From assembly GCA_024363285.1 (NCBI GenBank), contig AP024710.1, forward strand, positions 1,892,001 through 1,956,000: DNA of 64,000 nt. The letters run 5' to 3'. Source of the stretch: Leptolinea sp. HRD-7. GTDB taxonomy: Bacteria; Chloroflexota; Anaerolineae; Anaerolineales; Anaerolineaceae. Shown here one piece after another: positions 1 to 9,371 of the stretch; positions within the stretch are counted from its first letter, which is position 1, and every line of letters begins with the position of its first letter. Both the position numbers and the translations under genes were made by a program. The notes under the pieces are model-generated. The model worked only from the letters and a program-made list of their open reading frames with translations. It did no database searches and was not told the DNA's origin.

Positions 1-2
1 GT

Positions 3-236
3 CTACAACTGCAGAAACCCACGTCCGCTCCGGCTGCCCGGACTACCGAGAAAGACCATGCTATTCTTTCGGATCAGGCACAATTGCTTTCCAAGGCATT
101 AAAATCAATGGAAGGTACTCCGGAAGCCCGCATGGAAAAAGTGGAAGCGCTTCGAAGCCAGATTCTGGAAGGTCAATACCAGATTAACTACGAAGAGCTG
201 GCCAAAAAGATGAGCGGCCTGCCGGGATTGAAGTAA
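3..236 (+). CDS. flgM: Anti-sigma-28 factor FlgM (C-terminal part)
   Basis: The gene runs in from the left edge, so its start is missing; 77 residues remain, ending at TAA 234-236. The frame reads with the FlgM pattern: ILSDQAQLLSKAL, then EARMEKVEALRSQILEGQYQ, then a YEELAKKM end. FlgM binds the flagellar sigma factor FliA (sigma-28) until the hook is complete and FlgM is exported, which then frees late gene expression. Its place directly before flgN-flgK-flgL is the common order. Sigma-28-like promoters are present downstream in the window (before flaG2 in particular), so a target for this regulator is visible. fliA itself is not in the window. Assigned by pattern, not by a database search. 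Confidence 0.85.
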   Translation, partial: LQLQKPTSAPAARTTEKDHAILSDQAQLLSKALKSMEGTPEARMEKVEALRSQILEGQYQINYEELAKKMSGLPGLK

Positions 237-295
237 ACCCTGCCGGTTTTTCGGCAAGGATTTGATTCGCACCGGGCGGCCTGAGTGGAGGAACC

Positions 296-829
296 ATGGT
301 AGTTCAGGCACCCAGAGAAACAACACAAGAGATCATGAGCGCGATAGAAGCGATCATGGTTAATGAATTTAGAGTATGCCAGTCATTATTGACTGTTCTA
401 CAGCAGGAACGTCAGGCACTGGTTCAAAAAGACGTGGAAACACTTTCCAACCTTGTGGACCAGAAAGAGAGTCTTCTGGATGAATTAGGCAGTGATGAAG
501 AATCACGCCGCTCTTTGCTTGAGAAGCTGGCCCAAAACTACGGCCTTGAAAAAGAAGTACTTGGTCTGACAGATATATTACGCCGTCTTCAAATGACAGC
601 TTCTGAACGGGTTTATCGGTTACAGGAAGGTATTGTGGCATTACAGGGAAAAATTCGTGAATTGAACCGGGCGAATCAAGCCCTGGCGGAAATGAACCTG
701 GAACGTATTACCGCATTGCAGGAATACCTGGTTAGCCTTTATTCTTCTCCCAGTTACTATAAACCCCCAGCCGGTGTTCAGAATCCCACAATGCCTCCAG
801 CCAGCTATGGTATGGACCAGAGGGGTTAG
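296..829 (+). CDS. flgN: Flagellar export chaperone FlgN
   Basis: A 177-residue, largely alpha-helical protein with the heptad-rich make-up of FlgN family chaperones, which guard the hook-filament junction proteins FlgK and FlgL in the cytoplasm before export. The start ATG at 296 follows a GGAGG at 287-291. The helical core (about residues 15-150) holds the LLTVLQQERQALVQKDVETL stretch typical of the family; the tail (150-177) is rich in proline and tyrosine and probably disordered. It lies between flgM and flgK, ten bases before flgK, which fits its clients. Sequence conservation in FlgN is low, so position carries part of the call. Confidence 0.85.
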   Translation: MVVQAPRETTQEIMSAIEAIMVNEFRVCQSLLTVLQQERQALVQKDVETLSNLVDQKESLLDELGSDEESRRSLLEKLAQNYGLEKEVLGLTDILRRLQMTASERVYRLQEGIVALQGKIRELNRANQALAEMNLERITALQEYLVSLYSSPSYYKPPAGVQNPTMPPASYGMDQRG

Positions 830-838
830 GGAGGAATT

Positions 839-2644
839 ATGTCAGGATTTTCTGGAATTAATGTAGCGCTCCAAACCCTGCTTGCGCAGCAGGCTGCGTT
901 GGAAATAACGCAAAATAACGTAGCCAATGCCAATACAGATGGATATCACCGTCAGCAGGCGGTTTTGAAAGCTGGTTATCCCACCCGCAGTATGGCATTC
1001 ACAAACACATCCGGTGTTCAGAATATCGGGACTGGTGTGTTTATAAGCAGCATTAAACGTTATGAATCCAATTTGATCGATGCGCAGTACCGGCGTCAGT
1101 TGGCTGATAACTCGAAATACTCCACAATGACACAATTGCTTAATGAAGTGGAGATAAGCCTGGCGGATACGTCCACCGATGGGCTTGCCAACCGGATCGA
1201 TGCCTTCTTTGCCGGTTGGCAAACTGTGGCAACTGACCCTGACCTGGCGGCTAACCGGGCTGACCTGCTTGAAACGGCACAATCACTGGTAAACGCATTT
1301 CATAACCGTATGGCCAGTCTCATCAAGATCCAAACTGACCAAAATACTATCCTCAAACAAAGGGTAGATGACATCAACGCCATCGCAAAACAATTGAGTA
1401 ATCTAAATTCTGAGATCGGACGATCTCAGACGGAAACCACACAACCTAATGCTCTGCTGGATGAACGTGACCGGTTATTAGATCAACTCGCTAACCTGGT
1501 TGGTGTAACGGTTCATGTGCAGGATAATAACGAGGTATTGGTATCTATTGGTGGGCATGCGTTGGTAAGCGGAACCAGAACTTTTACCCTTGAAGCGACT
1601 CCGGTTCCATCAAACAATAATCTGGTAAAAATCAACTGGGCAGATGACGGCGAAAAAACCGCATTGACGAACCTGACGGGTGAAGTCGGCGGAATATTAA
1701 ACGTGCGTGATACTGTGATCAAGAATCAACTTTCAAAAATGAATGACGCTGCCACATCCATTATGAACCGGGTTAACGCGCTGCACCGGTCTGGATTTGA
1801 TCTTGATGGTAACCCGGGAATAAACTTCTTTACATCCTTATCTTCTGTTGTCAATTTCTCCGGAAATCTTGATATTTACGCGGGTATTGGTGATACATAC
1901 AACGTCACACTTGATGTTCAAGATACCAGTGGCGTATCACATCAGATAGATCTGACCCTGACAAAGACAGCCACCCGCGAGTGGACATTTTCAACTACAA
2001 CCGCCGGAGCTTCAATAGTGGGGAACTCTGACCTGGTGGCTATTCCCAATGGAACAATTTCATTTGATGCCTCCGGTAATGTGGTTTCTACTACGGGTCG
2101 AATCCTGTTTGGCGGCAACGCCACCTCCATTGACACCAGTGCTCTACGACAATCCGCCGTCTCCGGGAATAATGTTGGCGTGAGTTATCAGAACCAGGCT
2201 ATGACCATTCAGGTTAACCCTGCCCTTACCAGCTATCGGCAGATTGCCGCGGCAACAGTCACTAACGCACCCGGCGATGGAAATAACGCGTTGGCTATAG
2301 CGAACAGTATTGATACAATAACATCGGCACCTGTTGCCGCTCTGGCCGGTTACCAGGACCCGGTAGCTGCCGCGGGGGAACGGTCCATCCGTTCCTGGAA
2401 CATATTTCGCACCACAGATCTGGCGCTGGCACAACGCGCGGCGGAAACCGGATATTCGGATACTTCCAGTATTATGTCGGCGATGAATGACCAACGTGAA
2501 TCGGTCATCGGTGTCAACTTGGACGAAGAAGCTACGAACATGGTGAAATATCAGCGGGCTTACCAGGCGGCTGCCCGATTAATGAATACCTTTGATCAAA
2601 TGCTAGAACTGATCGTGACCAATCTTGGTTTGGTTGGCCGGTAA
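839..2644 (+). CDS. flgK: Flagellar hook-associated protein 1, FlgK
   Basis: A 601-residue axial protein that forms the first hook-filament junction ring. The N-terminus has the axial-protein signature (residues 4-36: FSGINVALQTLLAQQAAL and NNVANANTDGY), and the C-terminus has the matching NLDEEATNMVKYQRAYQAAA helix. A good Shine-Dalgarno (GGGAGGAA) lies just before ATG 839. Residues about 352-420 look like the D2 module of hook protein FlgE (VQDTSGVSHQIDLTLTKTA, then a W-T-F strand, then GTISFDASGNVVS). The closely following flgL gene and preceding flgN form one operon. Confidence 0.95.
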   Translation: MSGFSGINVALQTLLAQQAALEITQNNVANANTDGYHRQQAVLKAGYPTRSMAFTNTSGVQNIGTGVFISSIKRYESNLIDAQYRRQLADNSKYSTMTQLLNEVEISLADTSTDGLANRIDAFFAGWQTVATDPDLAANRADLLETAQSLVNAFHNRMASLIKIQTDQNTILKQRVDDINAIAKQLSNLNSEIGRSQTETTQPNALLDERDRLLDQLANLVGVTVHVQDNNEVLVSIGGHALVSGTRTFTLEATPVPSNNNLVKINWADDGEKTALTNLTGEVGGILNVRDTVIKNQLSKMNDAATSIMNRVNALHRSGFDLDGNPGINFFTSLSSVVNFSGNLDIYAGIGDTYNVTLDVQDTSGVSHQIDLTLTKTATREWTFSTTTAGASIVGNSDLVAIPNGTISFDASGNVVSTTGRILFGGNATSIDTSALRQSAVSGNNVGVSYQNQAMTIQVNPALTSYRQIAAATVTNAPGDGNNALAIANSIDTITSAPVAALAGYQDPVAAAGERSIRSWNIFRTTDLALAQRAAETGYSDTSSIMSAMNDQRESVIGVNLDEEATNMVKYQRAYQAAARLMNTFDQMLELIVTNLGLVGR

Positions 2645-2659
2645 CTCCAGAGGTGGATT

Positions 2660-3586
2660 ATGCGCATAACAAATCGAATGATCGTTGATAACACGGTAAA
2701 TAATCTAACCGGAGCGATGGACAGGTTATATGAATTGCAAAAACAAAACGCGACTCATAAAAAGTATTTGAAAGCATCTGATAACCCCAGCAACGCGGCC
2801 AGTGTATTTACATTGAAATCTGTGTTAAAAACATCAACGGTGTATGAAGAAACAGCTCAAAGTACAAATGACTGGATGAGTGCCACAGATTTCACCCTCC
2901 AGCAGGTTAGTGACAAGGCACAAATCGCGATTTCAAGCGCCTTGCGCGGTTTATCGGATACATCCGGGGCTGAAACTCGCGTTACTATCGCGGAAGAAAT
3001 CGATGGCATTTTAAAAGAGGTCATCGATATGGCCAATACAAAGCACCTCGATCGATATATTTTTGCGGGATTCTCCACCGATACCCGACCATTTAACCCT
3101 ATTTTGGCCAATCCGGCCGACCCGAACAGCCGAATTACCGCCGTCCAATACAAAGATGGCACTCCGGCAACACAGGCATTTCAAGCGATCCGTCGAGATA
3201 TTGGCCCCGGAGAAACCATCACAGTCAATATTGACGGGTATGCGACGTTCCAGGGATTGATCGATTCATTGATCGCCGTGCGAGACAGCCTTATGGCCAA
3301 TGATCTTCCTACCCTTCGCACAGCCACAGACGCCCTCAGCACTGCCTTCGATCAGGTCACCCTGGCCACCACGATAAACGGGTCTCGTATTCGCGATATT
3401 GATGGCGCACAGGAACGAATTTCTGAAAGCAATGTTCAACTGAAAGCTTTGCTTTCATCTAAAGAAGATGCTAACATGGCAGAAGTCACCGCTGAACTGG
3501 CAAATCAGGAAAATATCTACCAGACTGTGGTGACAATCAGTTCACGCATGCAATCTATGGTGAATTTGTTCGAGTCATTGGGTTAA
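2660..3586 (+). CDS. flgL: Flagellar hook-associated protein 3, FlgL
   Basis: A 308-residue flagellin-like junction protein. N-terminal MRITNRMIVDNTVNNL and the KKYLKASDNPSNAASV stretch match the FlgL/flagellin N-domain; the C-terminal NQENIYQTVVTISSRMQSMV matches the C-domain helix. FlgL sits between FlgK and the filament. The gene starts 15 bases after flgK with an AGAGGTGG Shine-Dalgarno. The length is normal for the family. Confidence 0.93.
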   Translation: MRITNRMIVDNTVNNLTGAMDRLYELQKQNATHKKYLKASDNPSNAASVFTLKSVLKTSTVYEETAQSTNDWMSATDFTLQQVSDKAQIAISSALRGLSDTSGAETRVTIAEEIDGILKEVIDMANTKHLDRYIFAGFSTDTRPFNPILANPADPNSRITAVQYKDGTPATQAFQAIRRDIGPGETITVNIDGYATFQGLIDSLIAVRDSLMANDLPTLRTATDALSTAFDQVTLATTINGSRIRDIDGAQERISESNVQLKALLSSKEDANMAEVTAELANQENIYQTVVTISSRMQSMVNLFESLG

Positions 3587-3651
3587 GCGTATAATTTAGT
3601 ATTCCAATATACCTTGAGACACAGCATGGCTGTGTTCTGAAAGGCATCCCA

Positions 3652-3942
3652 ATGCTCGTTCTCACCAGAAAACTGGAAGAAAGTATAGTGATCGGTAAAG
3701 ATATCACGATCACCATTTTGTCTATTGACAAAGAAAAAGTCAAAATCGGTATAGACGCACCCCGTGATATTCCGGTGGTACGGAAAGAACTCTTTCAGGC
3801 CATCCAGGAGCAGAGCGCTGTAGCTGAGCAGCTGGCTGCGGCCGGGCAAACGGATCATTTTGACAGCCTCAGAGATCTTCTGCTTTCTCAAAGCTCGGCG
3901 GATGAAGAAAACCCCGAAGAATCCGGTAAACCGGACGAATAA
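3652..3942 (+). CDS. csrA: Carbon storage regulator CsrA, long form
   Basis: The first 60 residues match Csr[16 protein letters not shown] at the N-terminus and [12 protein letters not shown] around residue 44, which hold the RNA-binding arginines. CsrA is a homodimer that binds GGA triplets in mRNA hairpin loops, commonly over ribosome-binding sites. At 96 residues it is longer than the usual 60-75; the added tail (about 62-96) is acidic and Ser-rich. fliW, which often adjoins csrA in flagellar loci and antagonises it, is not found here. Candidate CsrA sites are visible in the leaders of flagellin, flaG1 and flaG3. Start ATG 3652 follows AAAGG. A short hairpin (ACACAGC / GCTGTGT, 3619-3635) lies in the leader. 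Confidence 0.93.
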   Translation: MLVLTRKLEESIVIGKDITITILSIDKEKVKIGIDAPRDIPVVRKELFQAIQEQSAVAEQLAAAGQTDHFDSLRDLLLSQSSADEENPEESGKPDE

Positions 3943-4054
3943 TACAATTTCTTTATATCTTTTTACGCGGCTTTCATATCTGATTTACTGAAGCTCCTTT
4001 AACTATCGGATACAGTTATCTGGAAGAAATATTTTCTTTCCGGATATTAAGATA

Positions 4055-5746
4055 ATGGTAACCGACCCACAGACAGACACCTTGATCGATCGTTCAGAAC
4101 TTCTACGCTTGCGCGAATTGGGTAAATATTACCTGCAACAAAATCTGATCGCGCAGGCCTTGCAGGCCTATTTAGCGTTGCTGGAAAAGTTCCCGGAAGA
4201 CGTCTCTACGCTTGTTATCATGGGTGATTCCTATCTGATGGCCGGAGATGCTAACGCGGCAAAACAAATCTATCTGCGGGCATCATCTCTTCAACCGGAC
4301 CGAACCGATTTGCGCCAGCGGTTGTTGTTAGCGGAAAAAACTATAATGCCTGAAACCAGTATTGCAGGTGGATTTCCGCCCCTTCATCCACAGGCAGTGA
4401 CGCGGCTGGCAGAACGATTGTCCGGGCATTCGACATCGGTTGATGATGACCAGATCCGCAAGGCGGCCGAATTGTTAGAAAAAACGGTGCATAGCGATTC
4501 TCCGGCTGAATCGGTTTCTGAACATCTTGATGAAATAGACGCGCTTTTACCGGCGATTCTGGAACTCAATATCCGACAGGCAAGAATTCAGGGTAATTCT
4601 GATGTTGCCGCTAAATTGATCCAGATCCAACAAGATCTGATCAAGGATAAATCATCACAGGCTTCAGCCGTTTCCAATGAGTTGACAAATGGCATCACTT
4701 TGTCTTCCAGACAGGTAACCAAAAAGATCATTCTGATCGGCGAACCATCTCTCATTTCCCCGCTTCGCCAGTCAATTATCCAGGATGCGTTGATACATGC
4801 TGGTATTGAGGTACATTCCCGGTGGGAAGATATCCCGCTTCCCTGGGAAGGATTTGATTTGGTTGTTGCCCATAACCCGCATACCAACCCGTTATTAATG
4901 AAAGCATTAGCCGGCTGGGCGGGGGCAGGAAATCCGGTACTGGTGGATATGGATACGGATTTCCGGATTGTTCACCCTCGTGGTATCCAGGTCGGGAATT
5001 CGGGAAGCGAATTGGCCCAGGATCGGCGGAGTTTTTTGGCCGCTCTTCAACTGGCAGACATTGTCACATTCCCGTCTACCTCTCTGGCACTGGCTTTTTC
5101 CAACGAAGGCTATCAGGCGTATGCCATACCGGATGGTTGGTCTGGAAAAAACACACTCTGGTTAAAACAGGCTTCTCCTTCTTCTAAGTTGAATTTAGGA
5201 ATTTTTATAGAGCCGGGACATGTGGATGAGGTTGCTGCCATTCGGAGGGTAGTCATCAGATTGCTTCGCGAGTTCCCTCATATCCGGCTGGTTGTCAGTG
5301 GTGATCCAGAAGTGTATTCTTTGTTCAATACAATCGCGGATACCCGGCGAGTCTACCTGCCGCCAGCAGAACCAGATGATTATCCGTATATGCTGGCTCA
5401 AGCGGATATTTTTCTATTCCCAGGTGGAGAAGGTGACGCAACAGAATTAGCCAGTGACCGGAAATTCATGGAAGTGGGTGTGCGCAAGGCTGTATGGGTT
5501 GCCTCGCCCACCCCGGCTGTTGAAGAATGGAACTCCGGCGGTTTAATCGCTCGCTCGATGGATGATTGGTATACCCATTTGAAAACGGTAATAATTGACG
5601 CAGATTTGCGTCAAAAACTGGCCCAGGAAGGCTATACCCACGCTTTGACACGAGAAGCAAAAAATATGGCCCCTCTGTGGGAATCTCTTATCCAGAAAAC
5701 ATTGAATTCACGAATTCCCAAACCATTTATGAGGGAGGGTAAATGA
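4055..5746 (+). CDS. TPR protein with C-terminal glycosyltransferase-like domain
   Basis: A 563-residue protein. Residues about 15-85 form two tetratricopeptide repeats (LGKYYLQQNLIAQALQAYLA; MGDSYLMAGDANAAKQIYLR). After a helical linker, residues about 225-550 look like a GT-B fold: a Rossmann-type start (KKIILIGEPSLISPL), then a second half with GIFIEPGHVDEVAAIRR and LAQADIFLFPGGEGDATELA, where GT4 enzymes keep a conserved Glu-containing loop. The donor and acceptor cannot be told from sequence. It starts a plus-strand cluster of sugar genes between csrA and flagellin, and overlaps the next gene by four bases (ATGA). The Shine-Dalgarno is weak. Flagellin glycosylation is the likely role by context. 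Confidence 0.7.
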   Translation: MVTDPQTDTLIDRSELLRLRELGKYYLQQNLIAQALQAYLALLEKFPEDVSTLVIMGDSYLMAGDANAAKQIYLRASSLQPDRTDLRQRLLLAEKTIMPETSIAGGFPPLHPQAVTRLAERLSGHSTSVDDDQIRKAAELLEKTVHSDSPAESVSEHLDEIDALLPAILELNIRQARIQGNSDVAAKLIQIQQDLIKDKSSQASAVSNELTNGITLSSRQVTKKIILIGEPSLISPLRQSIIQDALIHAGIEVHSRWEDIPLPWEGFDLVVAHNPHTNPLLMKALAGWAGAGNPVLVDMDTDFRIVHPRGIQVGNSGSELAQDRRSFLAALQLADIVTFPSTSLALAFSNEGYQAYAIPDGWSGKNTLWLKQASPSSKLNLGIFIEPGHVDEVAAIRRVVIRLLREFPHIRLVVSGDPEVYSLFNTIADTRRVYLPPAEPDDYPYMLAQADIFLFPGGEGDATELASDRKFMEVGVRKAVWVASPTPAVEEWNSGGLIARSMDDWYTHLKTVIIDADLRQKLAQEGYTHALTREAKNMAPLWESLIQKTLNSRIPKPFMREGK

Positions 5747-6882
5747 ATTTTATTTTTGTTTGCCCTGAGGCAGAAGATTTGAAGTGCAGTGTCGAAAAGC
5801 GCTGTGCGGCTCCCGCCAGAGCGATCAATCAGACAGGCCGTTATAACGCCGATCTCATAGGGTGGCGCGATTTTGCCCTGAACTCACCGGAAGTGGCTGA
5901 CCTGTTGGAAAACAGCGATTACATCATCATTCACCGTGGACTATGGGCACCTTTGCTGACACGGATTCAACACTGGAAAGCCCGCGATAAGACGATCATT
6001 GCTGATTTTGTGGATGCCTATCAATTGATGAACGATGAAGAATTGACGGATGTTCACGACCTTGAAGTCAATGGCGGATTGCAGGCAGGCGACCAGAGCG
6101 ATAAAAACACTCCGTATCTAACTCAGTTGAAATGGGTGCTTCAATCAATGCATGGCGCAACGACGCCTTCTCAGCGCTTGTGTGATGATTGGAATCCCTA
6201 TACCCGTACATTGGTCCTCCCTGATTTTCTTGACCTTGATCGGTTAAATCTCATCATCCCTCAGGAGCATGACGGGGTAACACTGGGCTGGCGCGGGACC
6301 GTTCGCCAGTTGTATTCCATGAAAAAAAGCGGTATTTTAATGGCTCTTGAAGCGTTGTTCCAGATGCGCACAAACGCGAAAGTATTATTTTCGGTGGATC
6401 ACCCCGAAGCGATTGGCCCATTAAATTTGCCAGACAGGCAGGTTGAGATTGTGGGATGGAATGAGCAGGGAGGCTGGTACCGTCATCTGGGGCGGATCGA
6501 TATCGGTCTTTCTCCAATGGTTGGAGATATGGAACAGCGCAGCGGATGTTGTTCCATTCTGGAATTTATGGCATTAAAGATACCGTGGATTGCAAGTCAG
6601 GGGCCTGCTGTATACGATTATCAAAGCTATGGCTGGATAGTTGAAAACACTCCTGAAAGCTGGTTGAAAGCCGCTGTAGAAACTGTGGATTATCTAAATG
6701 ATTATCGGGCTGAAGCCGCCGTAGCTCCATACCTTTACGCTATCAGCAAAAGTCTCGAAGAAAATGTCCAGACCATTGTGGATACGTATGTGAGGCTAGG
6801 AAGTCTTTATTCCACACGCCCATTAAACCATACCACGCCGAAACCTTCCGGTCGGTTGATATTGAAGGAAGATCAAGGGTAG
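5743..6882 (+). CDS. Glycosyltransferase-like protein (GT-B type)
   Basis: A 379-residue protein with the look of a GT4-like enzyme: an N-terminal half with DYIIIHRGLWAPLL, a linker with VLPDFLDLDRLNL, and a C-terminal half with LGWRGTVRQLYSM, then VEIVGWNEQGGWYRHLGRID and RSGCCSILEFMALKIPWIAS, in the place where GT4 proteins bind the nucleotide sugar. The ATG lies in an ATGA overlap with the preceding TPR-glycosyltransferase gene, with GGGAGGG before it, so the two are probably translated together. It may act with its neighbours on flagellin. The exact family is not certain. Confidence 0.65.
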   Translation: MNFIFVCPEAEDLKCSVEKRCAAPARAINQTGRYNADLIGWRDFALNSPEVADLLENSDYIIIHRGLWAPLLTRIQHWKARDKTIIADFVDAYQLMNDEELTDVHDLEVNGGLQAGDQSDKNTPYLTQLKWVLQSMHGATTPSQRLCDDWNPYTRTLVLPDFLDLDRLNLIIPQEHDGVTLGWRGTVRQLYSMKKSGILMALEALFQMRTNAKVLFSVDHPEAIGPLNLPDRQVEIVGWNEQGGWYRHLGRIDIGLSPMVGDMEQRSGCCSILEFMALKIPWIASQGPAVYDYQSYGWIVENTPESWLKAAVETVDYLNDYRAEAAVAPYLYAISKSLEENVQTIVDTYVRLGSLYSTRPLNHTTPKPSGRLILKEDQG

Positions 6883-6887
6883 GAATA

Positions 6888-7451
6888 ATGAAAAAAGATA
6901 ACCCGGAACAGGAATTTAGCAAAATTCGAACTCTAATGCAGGAAGAAAACTGGCAATTGGCATTAGATGCATTGAATACGTTAAATCAGAAATCAGCAGA
7001 AACTCCGGCTGTTCTTACGGCAAAAGGTGACTGCCACATTCACCTTGAGCATCCTGAAGAGGCTATACCTTTCTTTTATAAAGTAACCGAATTGCAACCT
7101 CAATCAGTGGAAGCCTGGAATAACCTGGGGGTTGCCTATATGTTCGCTCAAGATTTTGCCGGTGCTGAAAAGACGTTTTTAGAGGCTCTGCAATATCAAC
7201 CTGATAATCTGGCTGTCTTGAAAAACCTTGCGTTTTTGTTGTACCAACAAGAAGCCCGTCTTGGAGAAGCTGCTACGTTACTCGCCAGCCTTATCCGGCG
7301 AAATCCTTCTGATTGTGAGGTTCTTTACTTAATGGGTAAGTGTTATCAATATGGTGGACAAAATGAATCGGCCCGGGTTTGTTTTGACCAGATACTTAAG
7401 CTTCAACCTGATTCTCAACTCGCAAAAGATGCTATAAACACATTACAATAA
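6888..7451 (+). CDS. Tetratricopeptide repeat protein
   Basis: A 187-residue protein made almost wholly of TPR units: for example residues about 70-105 (AIPFFYKVTELQPQSVEAWN, NLGVAYMFAQDFAGAEKTFL) and the C-terminal MGKCYQYGGQNESARVCFDQ. No catalytic motif or signal peptide is visible. It begins five bases after the preceding glycosyltransferase-like gene, so it belongs to the same unit. TPR proteins act as protein-binding scaffolds; here it may bring the modification enzymes to their protein substrate, which is an inference from context only. Confidence 0.8.
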   Translation: MKKDNPEQEFSKIRTLMQEENWQLALDALNTLNQKSAETPAVLTAKGDCHIHLEHPEEAIPFFYKVTELQPQSVEAWNNLGVAYMFAQDFAGAEKTFLEALQYQPDNLAVLKNLAFLLYQQEARLGEAATLLASLIRRNPSDCEVLYLMGKCYQYGGQNESARVCFDQILKLQPDSQLAKDAINTLQ

Positions 7452-7508
7452 AAATAGATTTTTTCGGCTGGTTTATAATCATATTATTCAATCACAGGTA
7501 GAAAGATT

Positions 7509-8333
7509 ATGTCGCCTATTCCTCGAATGCAACCATCAATGCCAGCAAAGAATGGATCTGGTACGGGAGATAAAGGCAGTGCCTACGAACCCAAAATGGT
7601 TCATGTACCGGCCGGCCCTTTCTGGATGGGTAGTTCAGAAGACCATGTATTGATGCTGGTTCAAAATGAAGACTGGGCGCATGAATGGTACGAAGACGGA
7701 CTGTTCCGAATTGAGCAACCCTGCACACAGGTAATGGGACATGAATTTGAGATCGGCCAGACACCTGTTACAAATTTTGAATACTTTCAATTTGTCTGGA
7801 AAACCGGTTACCGAGTTCCTAAAGGCTGGCAGGGTTTTAAATATGCCGAAGGAATGGAATTTCTTCCGGTTGTCAACGTTAGCAAGAAAGACGCGGAAAA
7901 CTATTGTGCCTGGTTGAGCGAGATGACCGGAAAGAAATACAGGCTGCCTACCGAAGGGGAGTGGGAACGGGCCGCATCTGGTACGGATGGACGGATTTAT
8001 CCCTGGGGTGATGAATTTGACCCCTGGCGTTGTAATACAAAAGATAGCGGCAAAGGCGGACCGACACCTGTTGGCTCTTACTCACCCGCGGGAGACAGTC
8101 CTGTTGGTGCTGTTGATATGGCGGGCAATGTGTACGAGTGGACAAGCGATGTGTTATTACCGTACCCGTATGGAGAAGTCCCTCCAACGCCACCCAAAGA
8201 GATCAAATATGTTGTACGAGGTGGTGCCTGGTATTACAGTCATCGGTTGGCACGCTGCCAGAGCCGTGAAGGCCAGTTGGCTGAACACATTTCCGCCGCT
8301 GTTGGCTTCAGGGTCGCGCGATCATTAGAATAA
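7509..8333 (+). CDS. SUMF1/formylglycine-enzyme-fold protein lacking the catalytic cysteines
   Basis: A 274-residue protein with the FGE-sulfatase domain: residues 32-41 (VPAGPFWMGS), 145-155 (RLPTEGEWERA), 164-169 (YPWGDE), 206-214 (GNVYEWTSD) and 237-241 (RGGAW). In true formylglycine-generating enzymes, two copper-binding cysteines follow the RGGS motif; here that stretch reads WYYSHRLARC, and the only cysteine (250) is not in the expected place. No sulfatase gene is nearby. It is therefore more likely a binding or modified-activity member of this fold. It lies among sugar genes before flagellin and is followed by a likely terminator. Confidence 0.8.
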   Translation: MSPIPRMQPSMPAKNGSGTGDKGSAYEPKMVHVPAGPFWMGSSEDHVLMLVQNEDWAHEWYEDGLFRIEQPCTQVMGHEFEIGQTPVTNFEYFQFVWKTGYRVPKGWQGFKYAEGMEFLPVVNVSKKDAENYCAWLSEMTGKKYRLPTEGEWERAASGTDGRIYPWGDEFDPWRCNTKDSGKGGPTPVGSYSPAGDSPVGAVDMAGNVYEWTSDVLLPYPYGEVPPTPPKEIKYVVRGGAWYYSHRLARCQSREGQLAEHISAAVGFRVARSLE

Positions 8334-8354
8334 CAAACAGAAAATGTGTCTGAG

Positions 8355-8387
8355 ACTGGAGAGAATGGAACTCTCCAGTTTTCTCTT
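8355..8387 (+). terminator. Rho-independent terminator
   Basis: Inverted repeat ACTGGAGAG (8355-8363) and CTCTCCAGT (8371-8379) with a seven-base loop, followed by the pyrimidine-rich run TTTCTCTTT. It sits 21 bases after the SUMF1-like gene and would end the unit that begins at 4055. Confidence 0.6.
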
Positions 8388-8429
8388 TCAAAAAAGTGTT
8401 GAGAGTGCATCGCAGAGATAGGAGAATTT

Positions 8430-9308
8430 ATGACCCGGTCGCATAAATCGGAAAAAAGCGCAAAACCGCCAATGAGTGGTGTAACTCCGGGATTTTTCTT
8501 TAATAATGGATTTTGTCGGGGGAAGCAAACCCGGCATGGTTATATGTTGTATAACCCTAATGATTTTATCGGGCAAACATTGGAAGTGTACGGTGAATGG
8601 TCATATGCTGAAATAGAATTTCTCGGCCAGTTGATCAAACCCGGATTTGTCGTATTAGATGTAGGCGCGTATATTGGCACACATACGCTTTCTTTTGCGA
8701 AAATGGTTCAGCCGGATGGTTTTGTGTTTTGCTTTGAACCTCAGCGAATTGCATTTGAATTCCTGAGTGCGAACATTGTGCTAAACAATATGACGAACAT
8801 TTTCCCCATGCATGCGGCGGTAAGTGATACTACCGGTGAAATCATGGTTCCGGTGATCAATCCGGCAAGCCCATCGAATACTGCCGCGTTTAATGTTTCA
8901 GGTCACACTATGGGTGATACCGTGCGGCAAGTGACAATAGATTCGCTCGGATTGGGACGTTGCAACTTGATCAAGATTGATGTGGAAGGAATGGAAAATA
9001 ATGTCATTGCCGGAGCTCAAGAGACTATTCAAAAGTTCCGACCGGTCTTATTTTTAGAGAATAACGGGTTTGGCGATTCCACGCAATTAATTGACCGGAT
9101 TTTGAGTTTGAACTATAAAGCCTGGTGGTTTTTTTCTCCACCGGTTGAACCCAACACCCCGTTTAACCCGGAGATCAACGATAAGAACATGTTTTGCCTG
9201 CCGGCAGAGTGGAACACCAATGTGAACGGACTGATGCCTGTTCTTGATGCGAATGATACTGGTAAGCTGGCATATCAGCGTTTGTTGGAATCTCTTACCA
9301 ACCAATAA
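8430..9308 (+). CDS. FkbM-family methyltransferase
   Basis: A 292-residue SAM-dependent methyltransferase. Residues 74-86 (VVLDVGAYIGTHT) form the SAM-binding loop; CFEPQRIAFEFL (101-112) and IDVEGME (183-189) are diagnostic of the FkbM group, whose members O-methylate sugars or polyketides. AGGAGA precedes ATG 8430. It lies at the end of the plus-strand sugar block, converging with the minus-strand glycosyltransferase genes. O-methylation of a flagellin glycan is a reasonable role by context, but the substrate is unknown. Confidence 0.85.
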   Translation: MTRSHKSEKSAKPPMSGVTPGFFFNNGFCRGKQTRHGYMLYNPNDFIGQTLEVYGEWSYAEIEFLGQLIKPGFVVLDVGAYIGTHTLSFAKMVQPDGFVFCFEPQRIAFEFLSANIVLNNMTNIFPMHAAVSDTTGEIMVPVINPASPSNTAAFNVSGHTMGDTVRQVTIDSLGLGRCNLIKIDVEGMENNVIAGAQETIQKFRPVLFLENNGFGDSTQLIDRILSLNYKAWWFFSPPVEPNTPFNPEINDKNMFCLPAEWNTNVNGLMPVLDANDTGKLAYQRLLESLTNQ

Positions 9309-9371
9309 TTATCATAATTTCCCAGTGTTGCCAATCGTTTCAATCGAATACATAAAACGGGATAGAACATT

